NCBI GenBank assembly: GCA_965279705.1
Contig: OZ257257.1
Coordinates: 3,534,001-3,598,000, forward strand
Reading direction: 5' to 3'
Length of the DNA stretch: 64,000 nucleotides
Source: Stagnimonas sp965279705
GTDB taxonomy: Bacteria > Pseudomonadota > Gammaproteobacteria > Nevskiales > Nevskiaceae
Position numbers and translations under genes: made by a program. Position 1 is the first letter of the stretch. Every line of letters begins with the position of its first letter. Positions 16,419-25,508 of the stretch are shown here, piece after piece. The notes below the pieces were generated by a model, which saw only the letters and a program-made list of their open reading frames with translations, was not told the DNA's origin and did no database searches.

Positions 16419-17486
16419 ATGACTAATCACAATCCACTCGGCACCGACGGCTTCGAGTTCGTCGAGTTCACTGCGCCCAGCGCCGCCGGCATCGCGCAGT
16501 TGCACACGCTGTTCGAAATGATGGGCTTCACCGCCATTGCCAAGCACCGCAGCAAGGACGTGACGCTGTTCCGCCAGGGCGGCATCAATTTTCTCGTCAG
16601 CAGCCAGCCGTACACACACTTCGCGCAGTTCGCCACCGCCCACGGCCCCTCGGCCTGCGCGATGGGCTGGCGGGTGAAAGATGCCCCCGCCGCCTACGCC
16701 CATGCCGTCGCCCAGGGTGCTGTGCCGTTCGACGCCAAACCCGGCTTCATGGAGCTGCGCCTGCCCAGCGTCTACGGCATCGGCAACTCGGTGCTGTACT
16801 TTGCCGATCAGGTCACCGGCCACTCCATCTACGACGTTGATTTCATCCCGCTGCCGGGTGTGGATCAGCACCCCGTGGGTGTGGGCCTGAGCGAGATCGA
16901 CCACCTCACCCACAACGTCGCGCGCGGCAACATGGATGTGTGGTCGGGCTTCTACGAGCGCATCGCCAACTTCAAGCAGATCCGCTACTTCGATATCGAA
17001 GGCAAGCAGACCGGCCTGTTCTCGAAGGCGATGACTTCGCCCTGCGGAAAGATCCGCATCCCCATCAACGAGAGCGCGGACGATCACTCGCAGATCGAGG
17101 AGTTCCTGAAGCAGTATCGCGGCGAAGGCATTCAGCACATCGCGCTGGCCTCGCCCGACATCTACAAGACCGTCGCGGCCTTGAAGCAGCGCGGCGTGAT
17201 CTTCATGGACACGCTCGATACCTACTTCGATGGCATCGACAAGCGCGTGCCCGACCATGGCGAAAACGTGGCGGCGCTGAAGCAGCTGAAAATCCTCATC
17301 GACGGCGCCCCGGTCGAAGGCATCCTATTGCAGATCTTCACCAGTACCGTGATCGGCCCGATCTTCTTCGAGATCATCCAGCGCAAGGGCAACGAGGGCT
17401 TCGGCGAGGGCAATTTCCGCGCGCTGTTCGAGTCGATCGAAGAGGACCAGATCAAGCGCGGCGTGCTCAAGGCCGAGCTGGCCTGA
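16419..17486 (+). CDS. hpd: 4-Hydroxyphenylpyruvate dioxygenase
   Basis: Iron(II) dioxygenase that turns 4-hydroxyphenylpyruvate into homogentisate, the second committed step of tyrosine breakdown. The 355-residue length is typical for bacteria. The iron triad is visible: H162 (EIDHLTHNV), H240 (IQHIALAS) and E318 (FFEIIQRKG), and the conserved C-terminal GFGEGNFRALFESIE is present. An AGGAG ribosome-binding site lies at 16407-16411. Only 20 bp separate it from the GGDEF gene downstream on the same strand, so these two are probably cotranscribed. Confidence 0.97.
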   Translation: MTNHNPLGTDGFEFVEFTAPSAAGIAQLHTLFEMMGFTAIAKHRSKDVTLFRQGGINFLVSSQPYTHFAQFATAHGPSACAMGWRVKDAPAAYAHAVAQGAVPFDAKPGFMELRLPSVYGIGNSVLYFADQVTGHSIYDVDFIPLPGVDQHPVGVGLSEIDHLTHNVARGNMDVWSGFYERIANFKQIRYFDIEGKQTGLFSKAMTSPCGKIRIPINESADDHSQIEEFLKQYRGEGIQHIALASPDIYKTVAALKQRGVIFMDTLDTYFDGIDKRVPDHGENVAALKQLKILIDGAPVEGILLQIFTSTVIGPIFFEIIQRKGNEGFGEGNFRALFESIEEDQIKRGVLKAELA

Positions 17487-17506
17487 GACTTGCAGATTCG
17501 CTAGCC

Positions 17507-18499
17507 ATGCAAAGCGTACTCAACCGACTGGCCGATTCGGTCTCTGCCGCCCGCGATCTCGAAGGCTTGACGCGGCCGCTGCTGGAGCTGCTGGAAACCG
17601 TGACCGGTATGGAGTCGACCTACCTCACGTCGATCGACCTCGATGCGGGCGAGCAACGTATCGAGATGGCCCGTAATACCAAGGCGATGCAGATCCCGGA
17701 GGGCCTCAGCGTGCCCTGGGGCGACACGCTCTGCAAACGTGCGCTCGACGAGGGCCGCGCCTACACCGACGACGTTGCCAGCTGCTGGGGCGACAGCGAG
17801 GCTGCGAAGGCGCTGGGCATCAAGACTTATCTGAGCCAGCCGGTGCGCACGCTCGACGGCAATCTCTACGGCACCCTCTGTGCTGCCAGCGGTGAACGGG
17901 TGGCGATACCGCAGGAAACCGTCCGCGTACTGGGCATGTTTGCCGAGCTGATTGCCCATCAGGTGGAGCGCGAGCGCACGATGGATACGCTGCGCCGCGA
18001 CAACAAAGAGCTGTCGTCGCAGGCTTTTCTCGACCCGCTCACGGGCGTGGCCAACCGCCGCGCCCTGCTCAACGAACTGCGTCGCATGCTGGCGCGCGCG
18101 CAGCGCGACGGCAGCCAGGTGCATATCGCCTTCATCGATCTCGATGGTTTCAAGGGCATCAACGACCGGCACGGGCACAAGGCGGGGGACCAGTTCTTGA
18201 AACAGATCGCCGGCCGGCTCAGCAGCAGTGTGCGGCTCGGTGACTTCGTGGCGCGCTACGGTGGCGACGAGTTCGTGGTGATCACCGAGAGCCGACGCGA
18301 CGAAGACTTGAGCCAGCGTTTGCAGTCGCACATCGCCGGCCACTACAGCGGCGAGGCGCTGCAGATCGACTATGCCGGTGCCAGCATCGGCGTAATCCGA
18401 TCCGCCCCCGGCGAGACCGACCCCGATGCACTGCTGGCCCGTGCCGATGCGGCGATGTATGAGGTGAAGAAGGCAAGAAAGGCGCAGCGCGCCGCCTGA
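17507..18499 (+). CDS. GAF-GGDEF diguanylate cyclase
   Basis: A 330-residue soluble protein with an N-terminal GAF domain (~15-155) and a C-terminal GGDEF domain (~172-327). The active site reads GGDEF exactly (252-256), and an RxxD inhibitory site (RLGD, 243-246) sits five residues before it, so the protein should make cyclic di-GMP with product feedback. The short linker (HQVERERTMDTLRRDNKEL, ~151-169) is a likely signalling helix. The GAF domain could bind a small ligand; its position 20 bp behind hpd makes an aromatic catabolite an attractive but untested candidate. Confidence 0.92.
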   Translation: MQSVLNRLADSVSAARDLEGLTRPLLELLETVTGMESTYLTSIDLDAGEQRIEMARNTKAMQIPEGLSVPWGDTLCKRALDEGRAYTDDVASCWGDSEAAKALGIKTYLSQPVRTLDGNLYGTLCAASGERVAIPQETVRVLGMFAELIAHQVERERTMDTLRRDNKELSSQAFLDPLTGVANRRALLNELRRMLARAQRDGSQVHIAFIDLDGFKGINDRHGHKAGDQFLKQIAGRLSSSVRLGDFVARYGGDEFVVITESRRDEDLSQRLQSHIAGHYSGEALQIDYAGASIGVIRSAPGETDPDALLARADAAMYEVKKARKAQRAA

Positions 18500-18571
18500 G
18501 TCGCGCTGGTCCTGGCCGCGTCGTGTGCGGCGTGCGGACTATCAGCAAGGGCGCTGCGGCCCGCAGGGTCT

Positions 18572-19348
18572 CTACTTTTTGGCGGCACCCTTCTGACGCT
18601 CGCGTTCGATCAGCTGCCCGGCAATGCGCAGCTTGTCCTCGAAGCTGTTGCCTTTGACCATGTAGCGGCCATTGATGAGCAGTGACGGCGTGCTATTGAG
18701 CTGGCTTGCCATCTCGTACTGACGCCCCTGATTCATGCGGGTGTTCACCGCGAAACTGTTCATCGCATCGAGAAACGCCGCCGAGGTCACGCCGTGCTGG
18801 CCGTAGAACGCAGCGATCACGGCGGTGTCTGGCAGGCGGCCTTCGCCGGGCAGCGTGTGGGTTTCGTGGATGGCCTCATAGACGGCCTCGTGGGTCTTCT
18901 CGGCGATGCCCAGCAGATCGGCGGCGTAGTAGGCACGGGCGTAAATCGCGAAGTCCTCCCTGAAATCGGCTGGCACGTAGACCAGATGCACGTCGGCGGG
19001 CAGCTTCGCCTTCCACGCCTGCAGCATCGGGTCGAAGCTGTTGCAGGCCGGGCAGATGTAGTTGAAGAACTCGACCACTTCGATACCGCCCGCGGCAGCG
19101 CGGTAGGGCTTGCCATCGGCAATCACCAGATAGTCGCTGTCTTGCAGCGCAGCGACGGCGACGGCAGGCGTCGGCGGCGTTGCAGCGGCGGGCGCGGGTG
19201 TTGCTACGGCCGCTTCGACCGCAGGCTGCGCTGCAACAGCAGGTGTTGACGGTAGCGCCGCAGCCGGTGCCGGCGGCGTCGAGGTCTTGGAGCACGCCGC
19301 GGTGGACAGCAGCAGACACAACAGCAGGGATCGAACCAGCACGGGCAA
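18572..19348 (-). CDS. DsbA-like thiol:disulfide oxidoreductase, probable lipoprotein
   Basis: A 258-residue periplasmic DsbA/thioredoxin-fold protein. The signal ends in a lipobox (LLSTAAC, Cys19), followed by a ~50-residue Pro/Ala/Thr-rich linker that would let the domain stand off the membrane. The active site is C99-P-A-C102 (NYICPACNSF) instead of the CPHC of E. coli DsbA, and the cis-proline is P221 (NSTPSLLINGRY). It should introduce or exchange disulfides in exported proteins. No dsbB or dsbD gene is adjacent. It is divergent from hmgA. Confidence 0.87.
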   Translation of the reverse strand: MPVLVRSLLLCLLLSTAACSKTSTPPAPAAALPSTPAVAAQPAVEAAVATPAPAAATPPTPAVAVAALQDSDYLVIADGKPYRAAAGGIEVVEFFNYICPACNSFDPMLQAWKAKLPADVHLVYVPADFREDFAIYARAYYAADLLGIAEKTHEAVYEAIHETHTLPGEGRLPDTAVIAAFYGQHGVTSAAFLDAMNSFAVNTRMNQGRQYEMASQLNSTPSLLINGRYMVKGNSFEDKLRIAGQLIERERQKGAAKK

Positions 19349-19466
19349 ACTCCGGGGGCTATACGCAAGGGATGGTAGCTAGGTTAAGCCAGTCGCCCCC
19401 TGCGCAGATAGCCACTTACACTGCCGCATCAGGCTGCTATCGCGCCGCAACACTGTCGAGAACACC

Positions 19467-20600
19467 ATGAGCCGCAAATGGATACACCGCCCGCACGTTG
19501 AAGGCCTGGCCTCGCGGCAGGCGCACGCCGACCTGCCTCCGGGCACCGTCGAACGTGAGTTGGGCAAGGAAGGCTTCTTCGGCCCCGCCACGCACATGAT
19601 TCACCCCAAGCCGCCGACGGGCTGGACGAGCTGGGAGGGGCCGCTGCGACCCCGCGCCTTCGATGCGGTGAAGCTCGGTGGCGATGGCGCATCGCCTTGG
19701 GACGCACACGAGCTGTTGTTCAATGCCCATTGCCGCTTTCGCCAGTGGACCTGCTCGCAGTCGATGACGGCGCTGGTGCGCAACAGCGATGGCGACGAGC
19801 TGTTGTTCATCCATGCGGGCGATGCCGAACTGTTCTGCGACTACGGCCACTTGAGCATCACCACGGGCGACTACGTGATGCTGCCGCGCGGCACGCTGTG
19901 GCGCATCGAGTGCGCCGCGCCGGTGACCATGCTGCTGATCGAGGCGACCGGCAGCAGCTATCAATTGCCGGACAAAGGTCTGGTTGGCGAGCACGCGATC
20001 TTCGACCCGGCGATGCTCGACATCCCGGCCATCGACGAGGCGTTCAAGCGCCAAGCCGCGCAGACATCACAAGAGTGGAAGGTGGTCATCAAGCGGCGCG
20101 GGGCGTTCTCGACCGTCACTTATCCGTTCAATCCGCTCGATGCGCTGGGCTGGCACGGCAATCTGCATCCCGTGCGCATCAACGTGAAGGACATTCGCCC
20201 GCTCGTCTCGGCGCGCTATCACCTGCCACCGTCGGCGCACACCACTTTCGTCGCCCACCGCTTCGTGGTCTGCACTTTTGCACCGCGTCCGTTCGAGACC
20301 GATCCGGGTGCGATCAAGGTGCCGTTCTTCCACAACAACGACGACTACGACGAGGTGTTGTTCTATCACGCAGGCGACTTCTTCAGCCGTGACAACATCC
20401 ACGCCGGCATGATCACGCTGCACCCCTGCGGCTTCACGCACGGCCCGCACCCGAAGGCGCTGGGCAAGATGCTGGTGCAGCCCAAGATCGCCACCGACGA
20501 GTACGCGGTGATGATCGACACCCGCGATGCGCTGGAGATCGGTGCAGCGGCGACGAGTGTGGAAACGCCCGACTACCACCTGAGCTGGCGCACGACTTAG
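19467..20600 (+). CDS. hmgA: Homogentisate 1,2-dioxygenase, short form
   Basis: Opens the ring of homogentisate to maleylacetoacetate. At 377 residues it is shorter than the common ~430-residue HmgA, and belongs to a short cupin subgroup. The N-terminal pattern ELGKEGFFGPATHMIHPKPP and the metal-site region near the C-terminus, FFHNNDDYDEVLFYHAG (H289, E296) and LHPCGFTHGPHP (H319, H325), support the family. Neighbouring phhA, hpd, fahA and maiA strongly support the homogentisate assignment. The exact iron ligands need alignment with a solved structure. It is followed by a hairpin that works mainly for the opposite strand. Confidence 0.85.
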   Translation: MSRKWIHRPHVEGLASRQAHADLPPGTVERELGKEGFFGPATHMIHPKPPTGWTSWEGPLRPRAFDAVKLGGDGASPWDAHELLFNAHCRFRQWTCSQSMTALVRNSDGDELLFIHAGDAELFCDYGHLSITTGDYVMLPRGTLWRIECAAPVTMLLIEATGSSYQLPDKGLVGEHAIFDPAMLDIPAIDEAFKRQAAQTSQEWKVVIKRRGAFSTVTYPFNPLDALGWHGNLHPVRINVKDIRPLVSARYHLPPSAHTTFVAHRFVVCTFAPRPFETDPGAIKVPFFHNNDDYDEVLFYHAGDFFSRDNIHAGMITLHPCGFTHGPHPKALGKMLVQPKIATDEYAVMIDTRDALEIGAAATSVETPDYHLSWRTT

Positions 20601-20607
20601 CGCGCAC

Positions 20608-20638
20608 AAAAAAGCCGGGATGCTTTCGCACCCCGGCT
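20608..20638 (-). terminator. Rho-independent terminator of the Spy-like gene
   Basis: Stem AGCCGGG (20613-20619) with CCCGGCT (20632-20638). A run of six A residues (20608-20613) gives the U-tract on minus-strand transcripts. On the plus strand no T-run follows, so it may only weakly help hmgA. Confidence 0.8.
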
Positions 20639-20651
20639 CTATGCAGACGGC

Positions 20652-21122
20652 TTAGTTCTTGTCGCCGCGATGACCGCGCATCTTCTTGAAATCCGGCTTT
20701 GGCATTGCCGCCAGCTGCGACTGCTGGCTAGGCGTGAGAATGGCCCACTCCTTTGCGCGCAGCGCAGCGCCTTCACGGATGCGGTCGGCGTGCTCCTGGC
20801 CCATCAGTGTGGCGATACGGTTGACCTCCTGCGTGTAGTTGGCGGCTGAGGGACTCAGGTCGCGCAGGCTGTTGCGCAGGGCCTCGTTCGCAGGGCGGTC
20901 CTTTTCGCGTTCGGCGTGCTGGGCTTCGCGCAAGGTTTTGAACTGCGCCTTCTGCGCATCGCTCAGGCCCAGTGCTTCGAGGTGCTTGGGCAGACGGTCG
21001 GGGTCGAACTGGTGGCGTTCGCCACGGCCGGGACCACCGTCAGGCGGCTGGGCGATGGCAACGCCGCCCAGGGCGGCAGCGGCGAGGGTGGCAGCAAACA
21101 GGGTGCGGGTAAAAGTGTTCAT
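20652..21122 (-). CDS. Spy/CpxP-like periplasmic LTxxQ protein
   Basis: A 156-residue periplasmic protein with a signal peptide (MNTFTRTLFAATLAAAALGG, cleavage after IAQ region). The mature part is helical and charged and carries two LTxxQ-type motifs: LGLSDAQKAQFKTLRE and LTPSQQSQLAAM. Spy and CpxP are periplasmic chaperone/adaptor proteins of envelope-stress systems. It lies divergent from the CpxR/CpxA-like pair, the same arrangement as cpxP-cpxRA in E. coli. A role as the system's periplasmic feedback partner is therefore likely but inferred. Confidence 0.82.
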   Translation of the reverse strand: MNTFTRTLFAATLAAAALGGVAIAQPPDGGPGRGERHQFDPDRLPKHLEALGLSDAQKAQFKTLREAQHAEREKDRPANEALRNSLRDLSPSAANYTQEVNRIATLMGQEHADRIREGAALRAKEWAILTPSQQSQLAAMPKPDFKKMRGHRGDKN

Positions 21123-21264
21123 GGAATCAGTCTCCGAGGGTGGAAGAAAGCTCCGTTGCGGAGCGAGTGCATTACACCCAGCGCGGCCGTTAAGAGGGAT
21201 TGCGCCTGCGTAAAGTTCGGTAAAGCGCTGCGCGATTCAGCAAGGCCTCGCTAGAGTGCTCGGC

Positions 21265-21966
21265 ATGAACAACAGCACCAACATTCTGCTCGCCGACGAC
21301 GACCGCGCCTTGGCCGCGCTGCTCGCCGAATACCTGACGCAGGAGGGCTTCACCGTACGCGCCGTGCACGACGGCGATGCCGCACTGGCCGCCCTTAGCG
21401 ATGCGAGCTTCAAGCCCGATGTGCTGGTGCTCGACGTGATGATGCCCGGCCGCGATGGCCTCGACACGCTGCAAAAATTACGCGGCGCACATGCGTTGCC
21501 CGTGCTGATGCTGTCTGCCCGCGGCGAGCCGCTGGATCGCGTCATCGGTCTTGAACTTGGGGCCGACGATTACCTCGCCAAGCCCTGCCTGCCGCGCGAA
21601 TTGCTGGCGCGCATCAAGGCCTTGCTGCGGCGTGGCGCAGCGCCGGTCGCCAGCCAGACTCTTGAAGCCGGCGTGCTCAAGCTCAGCACCGGCGAACGCC
21701 GCGCCTGGTGCGATGGCGTAGCGCTGGAACTCACCGGTGCCGAGTTCGCGCTACTGCAATGCCTGCTGCAACACGTCGGTGCGGTGGTGGACAAGGCCAC
21801 ACTCACGCGCGAGGCGCTGGGCCGCGACCTGGAGCGCTACGACCGCGCCATCGACGTGCACGTGTCGCGCCTGCGGCAGAAACTCAGCGCTGCCAGTGAT
21901 GCCGCGCCGCAGATCGAAGCCGTGCGCGGTGCGGGCTATCAACTGCTGGTCGGTGCCGGCGCATGA
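21265..21966 (+). CDS. OmpR-family response regulator (CpxR-like)
   Basis: A 233-residue response regulator. The receiver has D11-D12, phospho-acceptor D57 (VLVLDVMMPGRDG) and K107 (AKPCLPREL). The C-terminal winged helix (~135-230) shows TGAEFALLQCLLQH and DVHVSRLRQKL, typical of OmpR/PhoB regulators. The ATG at 21265 is used; an in-frame GTG at 21256 adds three residues. It overlaps the sensor gene by 4 bp (ATGA) and is divergent from the Spy-like gene, which is a likely target. Confidence 0.93.
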   Translation: MNNSTNILLADDDRALAALLAEYLTQEGFTVRAVHDGDAALAALSDASFKPDVLVLDVMMPGRDGLDTLQKLRGAHALPVLMLSARGEPLDRVIGLELGADDYLAKPCLPRELLARIKALLRRGAAPVASQTLEAGVLKLSTGERRAWCDGVALELTGAEFALLQCLLQHVGAVVDKATLTREALGRDLERYDRAIDVHVSRLRQKLSAASDAAPQIEAVRGAGYQLLVGAGA

Positions 21967-23291
21967 GCCCGCTCTACAAAAAACTGCTGCTCTGGTTCTG
22001 CGCCGCCAACATTGCGGTGCTGCTGGTGAGCGTGTTCGTCACCGACCGCATCGGCCGCTACGTCGGCAACAGCGAGCCGGACTGGGATGAAATCGCCACC
22101 CAGACGCTCGCGCGCTACGAGGCCGAGGGCTTGCTCGGTCTTGCCGCCCAGCGCGAGCTGCTGAAGCGCACGCGCGACATCGACATCACGCTGTTTCGCA
22201 ACGGCGAGAACCTGCTCCAGCGCCGGCTGCCGCCACCACTGCGGCCGTTCCTGCCGCAGCTGCTGGCTGCGGACGAGCTGGTGCTGCGACCGGGTCGTGA
22301 TCTCTGGCTCGCGTCGCGTGCGCTCACCACCGCCAGCGGTGAGCGCGTGCAGTTCATCGCCTTTCGCGGTGGGCCGCCGCCGCATGCGCGGCGCGATCTG
22401 TTGTTGCTGGTGCAGGTCGCGTTGTCGCTCGCGGTCATTGCAGCACTCGGTTTCGTGCTGGCGCGCTCGCTCACGCGGCCCATTCAGGCGATCCAGTCCG
22501 CAACACGCAAGATGGCCGATGGCGATCTCGCCGCCCGCGCCGATGCCACCACCACCGCGCGCGGCGACGAACTCGGTGCGCTCGCCCGCGACTTCAACCA
22601 CATGGCGGCGCGCACCGAGGCGCTGGTGGGCCAGCAGCGTACGGTGTTGCAGGACGTCAGCCATGAGCTGCGCTCGCCGCTGGCGCGCCTGCACCTGCTG
22701 CTCGAACTCGCGCGGCAAGGCACCACCAGCAATGGCGGCCACCAGCTCGACCGCGCAGTGAAAGAAGTGAGCCGGCTCGATGACCTCATCGGCGAAGTAC
22801 TCAACCTTTCGCGGCTGGAAACCGTGCTGCCCGGCATGACCACCGTGCCGGTGGATCTCGCCACGCTCGCGCAGGAGGTACTCGACGAGCACGCGCTGGA
22901 GGCCGACGCGCGCCAGCTCACTGTCGACCTCGACACCATTACCGCCTACGTCGATGGTGACGCCGCACTGCTGGCGCGCGCCGTCGGCAACATCGTCGGC
23001 AACGCCATCAAGTTCAGCAGCGTCGGCAGTGCGATCGCCGTCGATGTGGCGACCGCAAACGGCATGGCCAGCATCCGCGTCAGCGACCACGGCCCCGGCG
23101 TGCCACCGGCACAACTCGCCCAGCTGTTCCAGCCGTTCTATCGCGGGGACAACGCCCCGCAGGCAGACGGCCACGGCCTCGGGCTCGCCATCGCGCAGCG
23201 CATCGTCAAGGCGCATGGCGGGCAGATCGTCGCGCGCAACGCCGACGGCGGCGGGCTTGCCGTGAGCATCACCTTGCCGCTGGGTTCGTAA
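21963..23291 (+). CDS. Sensor histidine kinase (CpxA-like)
   Basis: A 442-residue inner-membrane sensor kinase. Transmembrane segments are at ~5-27 and ~148-170, flanking a periplasmic domain of about 120 residues. HAMP (~172-225, RSLTRPIQAIQSATRKMADG) precedes the phospho-acceptor histidine near 234 in DVSHELRSPLARLHL, whose wording is close to CpxA. The N-box NIVGNAIKFS and glycine boxes DHGPGVP and HGLGLAIAQRIV are intact. With the overlapping regulator and the divergent Spy-like protein it forms a Cpx-like envelope-stress set. Confidence 0.92.
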   Translation: MSPLYKKLLLWFCAANIAVLLVSVFVTDRIGRYVGNSEPDWDEIATQTLARYEAEGLLGLAAQRELLKRTRDIDITLFRNGENLLQRRLPPPLRPFLPQLLAADELVLRPGRDLWLASRALTTASGERVQFIAFRGGPPPHARRDLLLLVQVALSLAVIAALGFVLARSLTRPIQAIQSATRKMADGDLAARADATTTARGDELGALARDFNHMAARTEALVGQQRTVLQDVSHELRSPLARLHLLLELARQGTTSNGGHQLDRAVKEVSRLDDLIGEVLNLSRLETVLPGMTTVPVDLATLAQEVLDEHALEADARQLTVDLDTITAYVDGDAALLARAVGNIVGNAIKFSSVGSAIAVDVATANGMASIRVSDHGPGVPPAQLAQLFQPFYRGDNAPQADGHGLGLAIAQRIVKAHGGQIVARNADGGGLAVSITLPLGS

Positions 23292-23349
23292 CGAACACGA
23301 CGACACGCCCGTGGTGGCAAGCCACGACGAGCGCTGACACACTGCGCCC

Positions 23350-24369
23350 ATGAAACTCGCCACTCTCAAAGACGGCACCCGCGACGGTCGCCTGCTGGTC
23401 GTCAGCCGCGACCTCACCCGCGCCGCCACCGTGCCGCACATCAAGACTCTGCAAGCCGCGCTCGACGAGTGGGATGCCGTCGCCCCCGACCTGCAAGCCC
23501 TGAGCGATGCGCTCAACCAGGGCCGTATCGCCGGCACGCTGGCGTTCGACGCCAGCCAGTGCCACTCGCCGCTGCCGCGCGCCTACCAGTGGGCCGATGG
23601 CAGCGCCTACGTCAACCACGTCGAGCTGGTGCGCAAGGCGCGCAATGCCGAGATGCCCGCGAGCTTCTGGACCGACCCGCTGATGTACCAGGGCGGCAGC
23701 GACAGCTTTCTCGCCCCCACCGAGCCGATCCGCATGGCGAGCGAGGACTACGGCATCGACCTGGAGGCGGAGATCGCCGTCATCACTGGCGACGTGCCGA
23801 TGGCGGTGACGGCCGAACAAGCCGGCAAGCACATCCGCCTGGTGCTGCTGGTCAACGACGTCTCGCTGCGCAACCTCATCCCCAACGAACTGGCGAAGAG
23901 TTTCGGCTTCTTCCAGAGCAAGCCATCGAGCGCGTTCTCACCGGTTGCCGTCACGCCCGATGAACTCGGCGACGACTGGCGCGGTGGCAAGCTGCACCGG
24001 CCGCTGCTGAGTTTCTTGAACGGTGCGCCGCTCGGCAAACCCGATGCCGGTGCGGACATGACCTTCGACTTCCCCACCCTCATCGCCCACGCCGCCAAGA
24101 CGCGGCCGCTGGGTGCAGGCTGCATCATCGGCAGCGGCACGGTGAGCAACAAGGGCGCGGATGGCAGCCCCGGCCAGCCGATCAGCGACGGTGGCCTGGG
24201 CTACAGCTGCCTGGCGGAAGTGCGCACCATCGAGACCATCCTGCACGGCAAGCCGACCACGCCGTTTCTGCGCTTTGGCGACACGGTGAAAATCGAGATG
24301 CGCGATGTGCACGGCGCTTCGATTTTTGGCGCGATCGAGCAGACCGTGGAAGCCTGCAAGCCGTCTTGA
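23350..24369 (+). CDS. fahA: Fumarylacetoacetate hydrolase
   Basis: Last step of tyrosine breakdown, giving fumarate and acetoacetate. The protein has 339 residues, with a short N-terminal domain (MKLATLKDGTRDGRLLVVS) before the FAH fold. Metal- and substrate-site segments are EAEIAVITGDVP, VLLVNDVSLRNLIPNELAKSFGFFQSKPS and GCIIGSGTVSNKG. The length matches the bacterial ~330-residue group, not the 420-residue animal form. It follows the CpxA-like gene by 58 bp on the same strand; maiA comes later, with a FecR gene between them. Confidence 0.93.
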   Translation: MKLATLKDGTRDGRLLVVSRDLTRAATVPHIKTLQAALDEWDAVAPDLQALSDALNQGRIAGTLAFDASQCHSPLPRAYQWADGSAYVNHVELVRKARNAEMPASFWTDPLMYQGGSDSFLAPTEPIRMASEDYGIDLEAEIAVITGDVPMAVTAEQAGKHIRLVLLVNDVSLRNLIPNELAKSFGFFQSKPSSAFSPVAVTPDELGDDWRGGKLHRPLLSFLNGAPLGKPDAGADMTFDFPTLIAHAAKTRPLGAGCIIGSGTVSNKGADGSPGQPISDGGLGYSCLAEVRTIETILHGKPTTPFLRFGDTVKIEMRDVHGASIFGAIEQTVEACKPS

Positions 24370-24466
24370 GAAGCGCTGCCCGGACTGGGCAGTCTTCATG
24401 GCTTTACAAGCATCCTGCCTGCGCGGACGATCGCCCGACACCACTTGCCGCCGGATGCCTCACGCC

Positions 24467-25498
24467 ATGATTCGCCCTCTTCGCGCCCTGTCGCTGCTCA
24501 TCGCCCTGCTGCTAGGCGCGCCCGTGTTCGCGCAGCCGCCGCCGCCCAGCTTCGACGGCTATCGCTTCTTCGCGTTTCTGGATGTCACCACCACGGTCGA
24601 AGAGCCGCTGCCGACGGTGATTCGCCGCGAGATGCCCGAGCTGCCGCAGGCCTGGTATGAGGTGGAGCGCTACATCACCGCCTATTACCCCAACGTCTTC
24701 ACCACGCCGCGCAGCCGCATTCTCAAGACCGGCCAGTCCATTCGCCTGCCGCTGTACCGCAAGCCGACCGAGCTGGCGGTGATCGCCCCGCCACCACCGC
24801 CGCCCGCCGCTGAACCCGTGGTGGTGCCGAAAGCGCAGGAGGCCATCATCGGCGCGCTGATCGAAGCCGATACCCCCGTCGTTGCCGAAGGCAGCCTCGG
24901 CCAGCGCCGTTCGATCATCGCCGTCGAAAACGTGCGCCGCGGCGACACCATCACCACCGACGACCGCGGTGCGGCCAGCCTGCGCCTGCTCGATGGCACC
25001 ACCATATTGCTGCGCGCCGGCAGCAGCGTGCTGCTGAAGGAGTTCCGCTTCGCCAAGGGCGACGCCAACACCGGCGTGCTCAACCTCAAGCTGCTCAAGG
25101 GCGGCATGCGCACCATCAGCGGCATGATCCCGAAAGACCCCAACAGCAAGTACGCGCTTGAAACGCCCAAGGCGACCATGACCGTGCGCGGCACCGACTA
25201 TGCCGTGCGCATCTGCGAAGAAGCCGACCACTGCATGATCGACGGCGAGGCCGCACCCGCAGGTCTGTATGCCGGCGTGCTGGAAGGCGGCATCGACCTC
25301 GGCAACGCCAGCGGCAGCAACCCGGCCAACGCCGGCGACATCGTCCGCGTCGATGCGCCGGAAGTCGCCCCCGCCGCCGCACCCGAAGCCGCACCGCTAG
25401 TGTTCACGCCCGACGAGCTGAAGCTGCTGCCCCGCAAGGCCGGCAGCTGCCAGCGCAGCGTCGGCGGTGGCGATGGCTTCAGCTGCGGTGGCCGCTGA
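24467..25498 (+). CDS. Exported FecR-domain protein
   Basis: A 343-residue exported protein. The ATG at 24467 begins a clean signal peptide (MIRPLRALSLLIALLLGAPV, cleavage after FAQ). A mid-protein FecR domain (~145-260) contains TTDDRGAASLRLLDGTTILLR, LKGGMRTISGMI and TPKATMTVRGTDYAVRIC. No transmembrane helix or anti-sigma domain precedes it, so it is not a classic FecR signal transducer but one of the stand-alone periplasmic FecR proteins. A Pro/Ala-rich stretch lies near 100 and another near 305. Function unknown; it sits between fahA and maiA. Confidence 0.78.
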   Translation: MIRPLRALSLLIALLLGAPVFAQPPPPSFDGYRFFAFLDVTTTVEEPLPTVIRREMPELPQAWYEVERYITAYYPNVFTTPRSRILKTGQSIRLPLYRKPTELAVIAPPPPPPAAEPVVVPKAQEAIIGALIEADTPVVAEGSLGQRRSIIAVENVRRGDTITTDDRGAASLRLLDGTTILLRAGSSVLLKEFRFAKGDANTGVLNLKLLKGGMRTISGMIPKDPNSKYALETPKATMTVRGTDYAVRICEEADHCMIDGEAAPAGLYAGVLEGGIDLGNASGSNPANAGDIVRVDAPEVAPAAAPEAAPLVFTPDELKLLPRKAGSCQRSVGGGDGFSCGGR

Positions 25499-25508
25499 GC
25501 GCACCGCC

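Noticed and set aside
24305..24466. Upstream ATG extension of the FecR-domain gene
   Set aside because: It lies inside fahA, and the extra 54 residues are basic and would hide a clear signal peptide starting at 24467.
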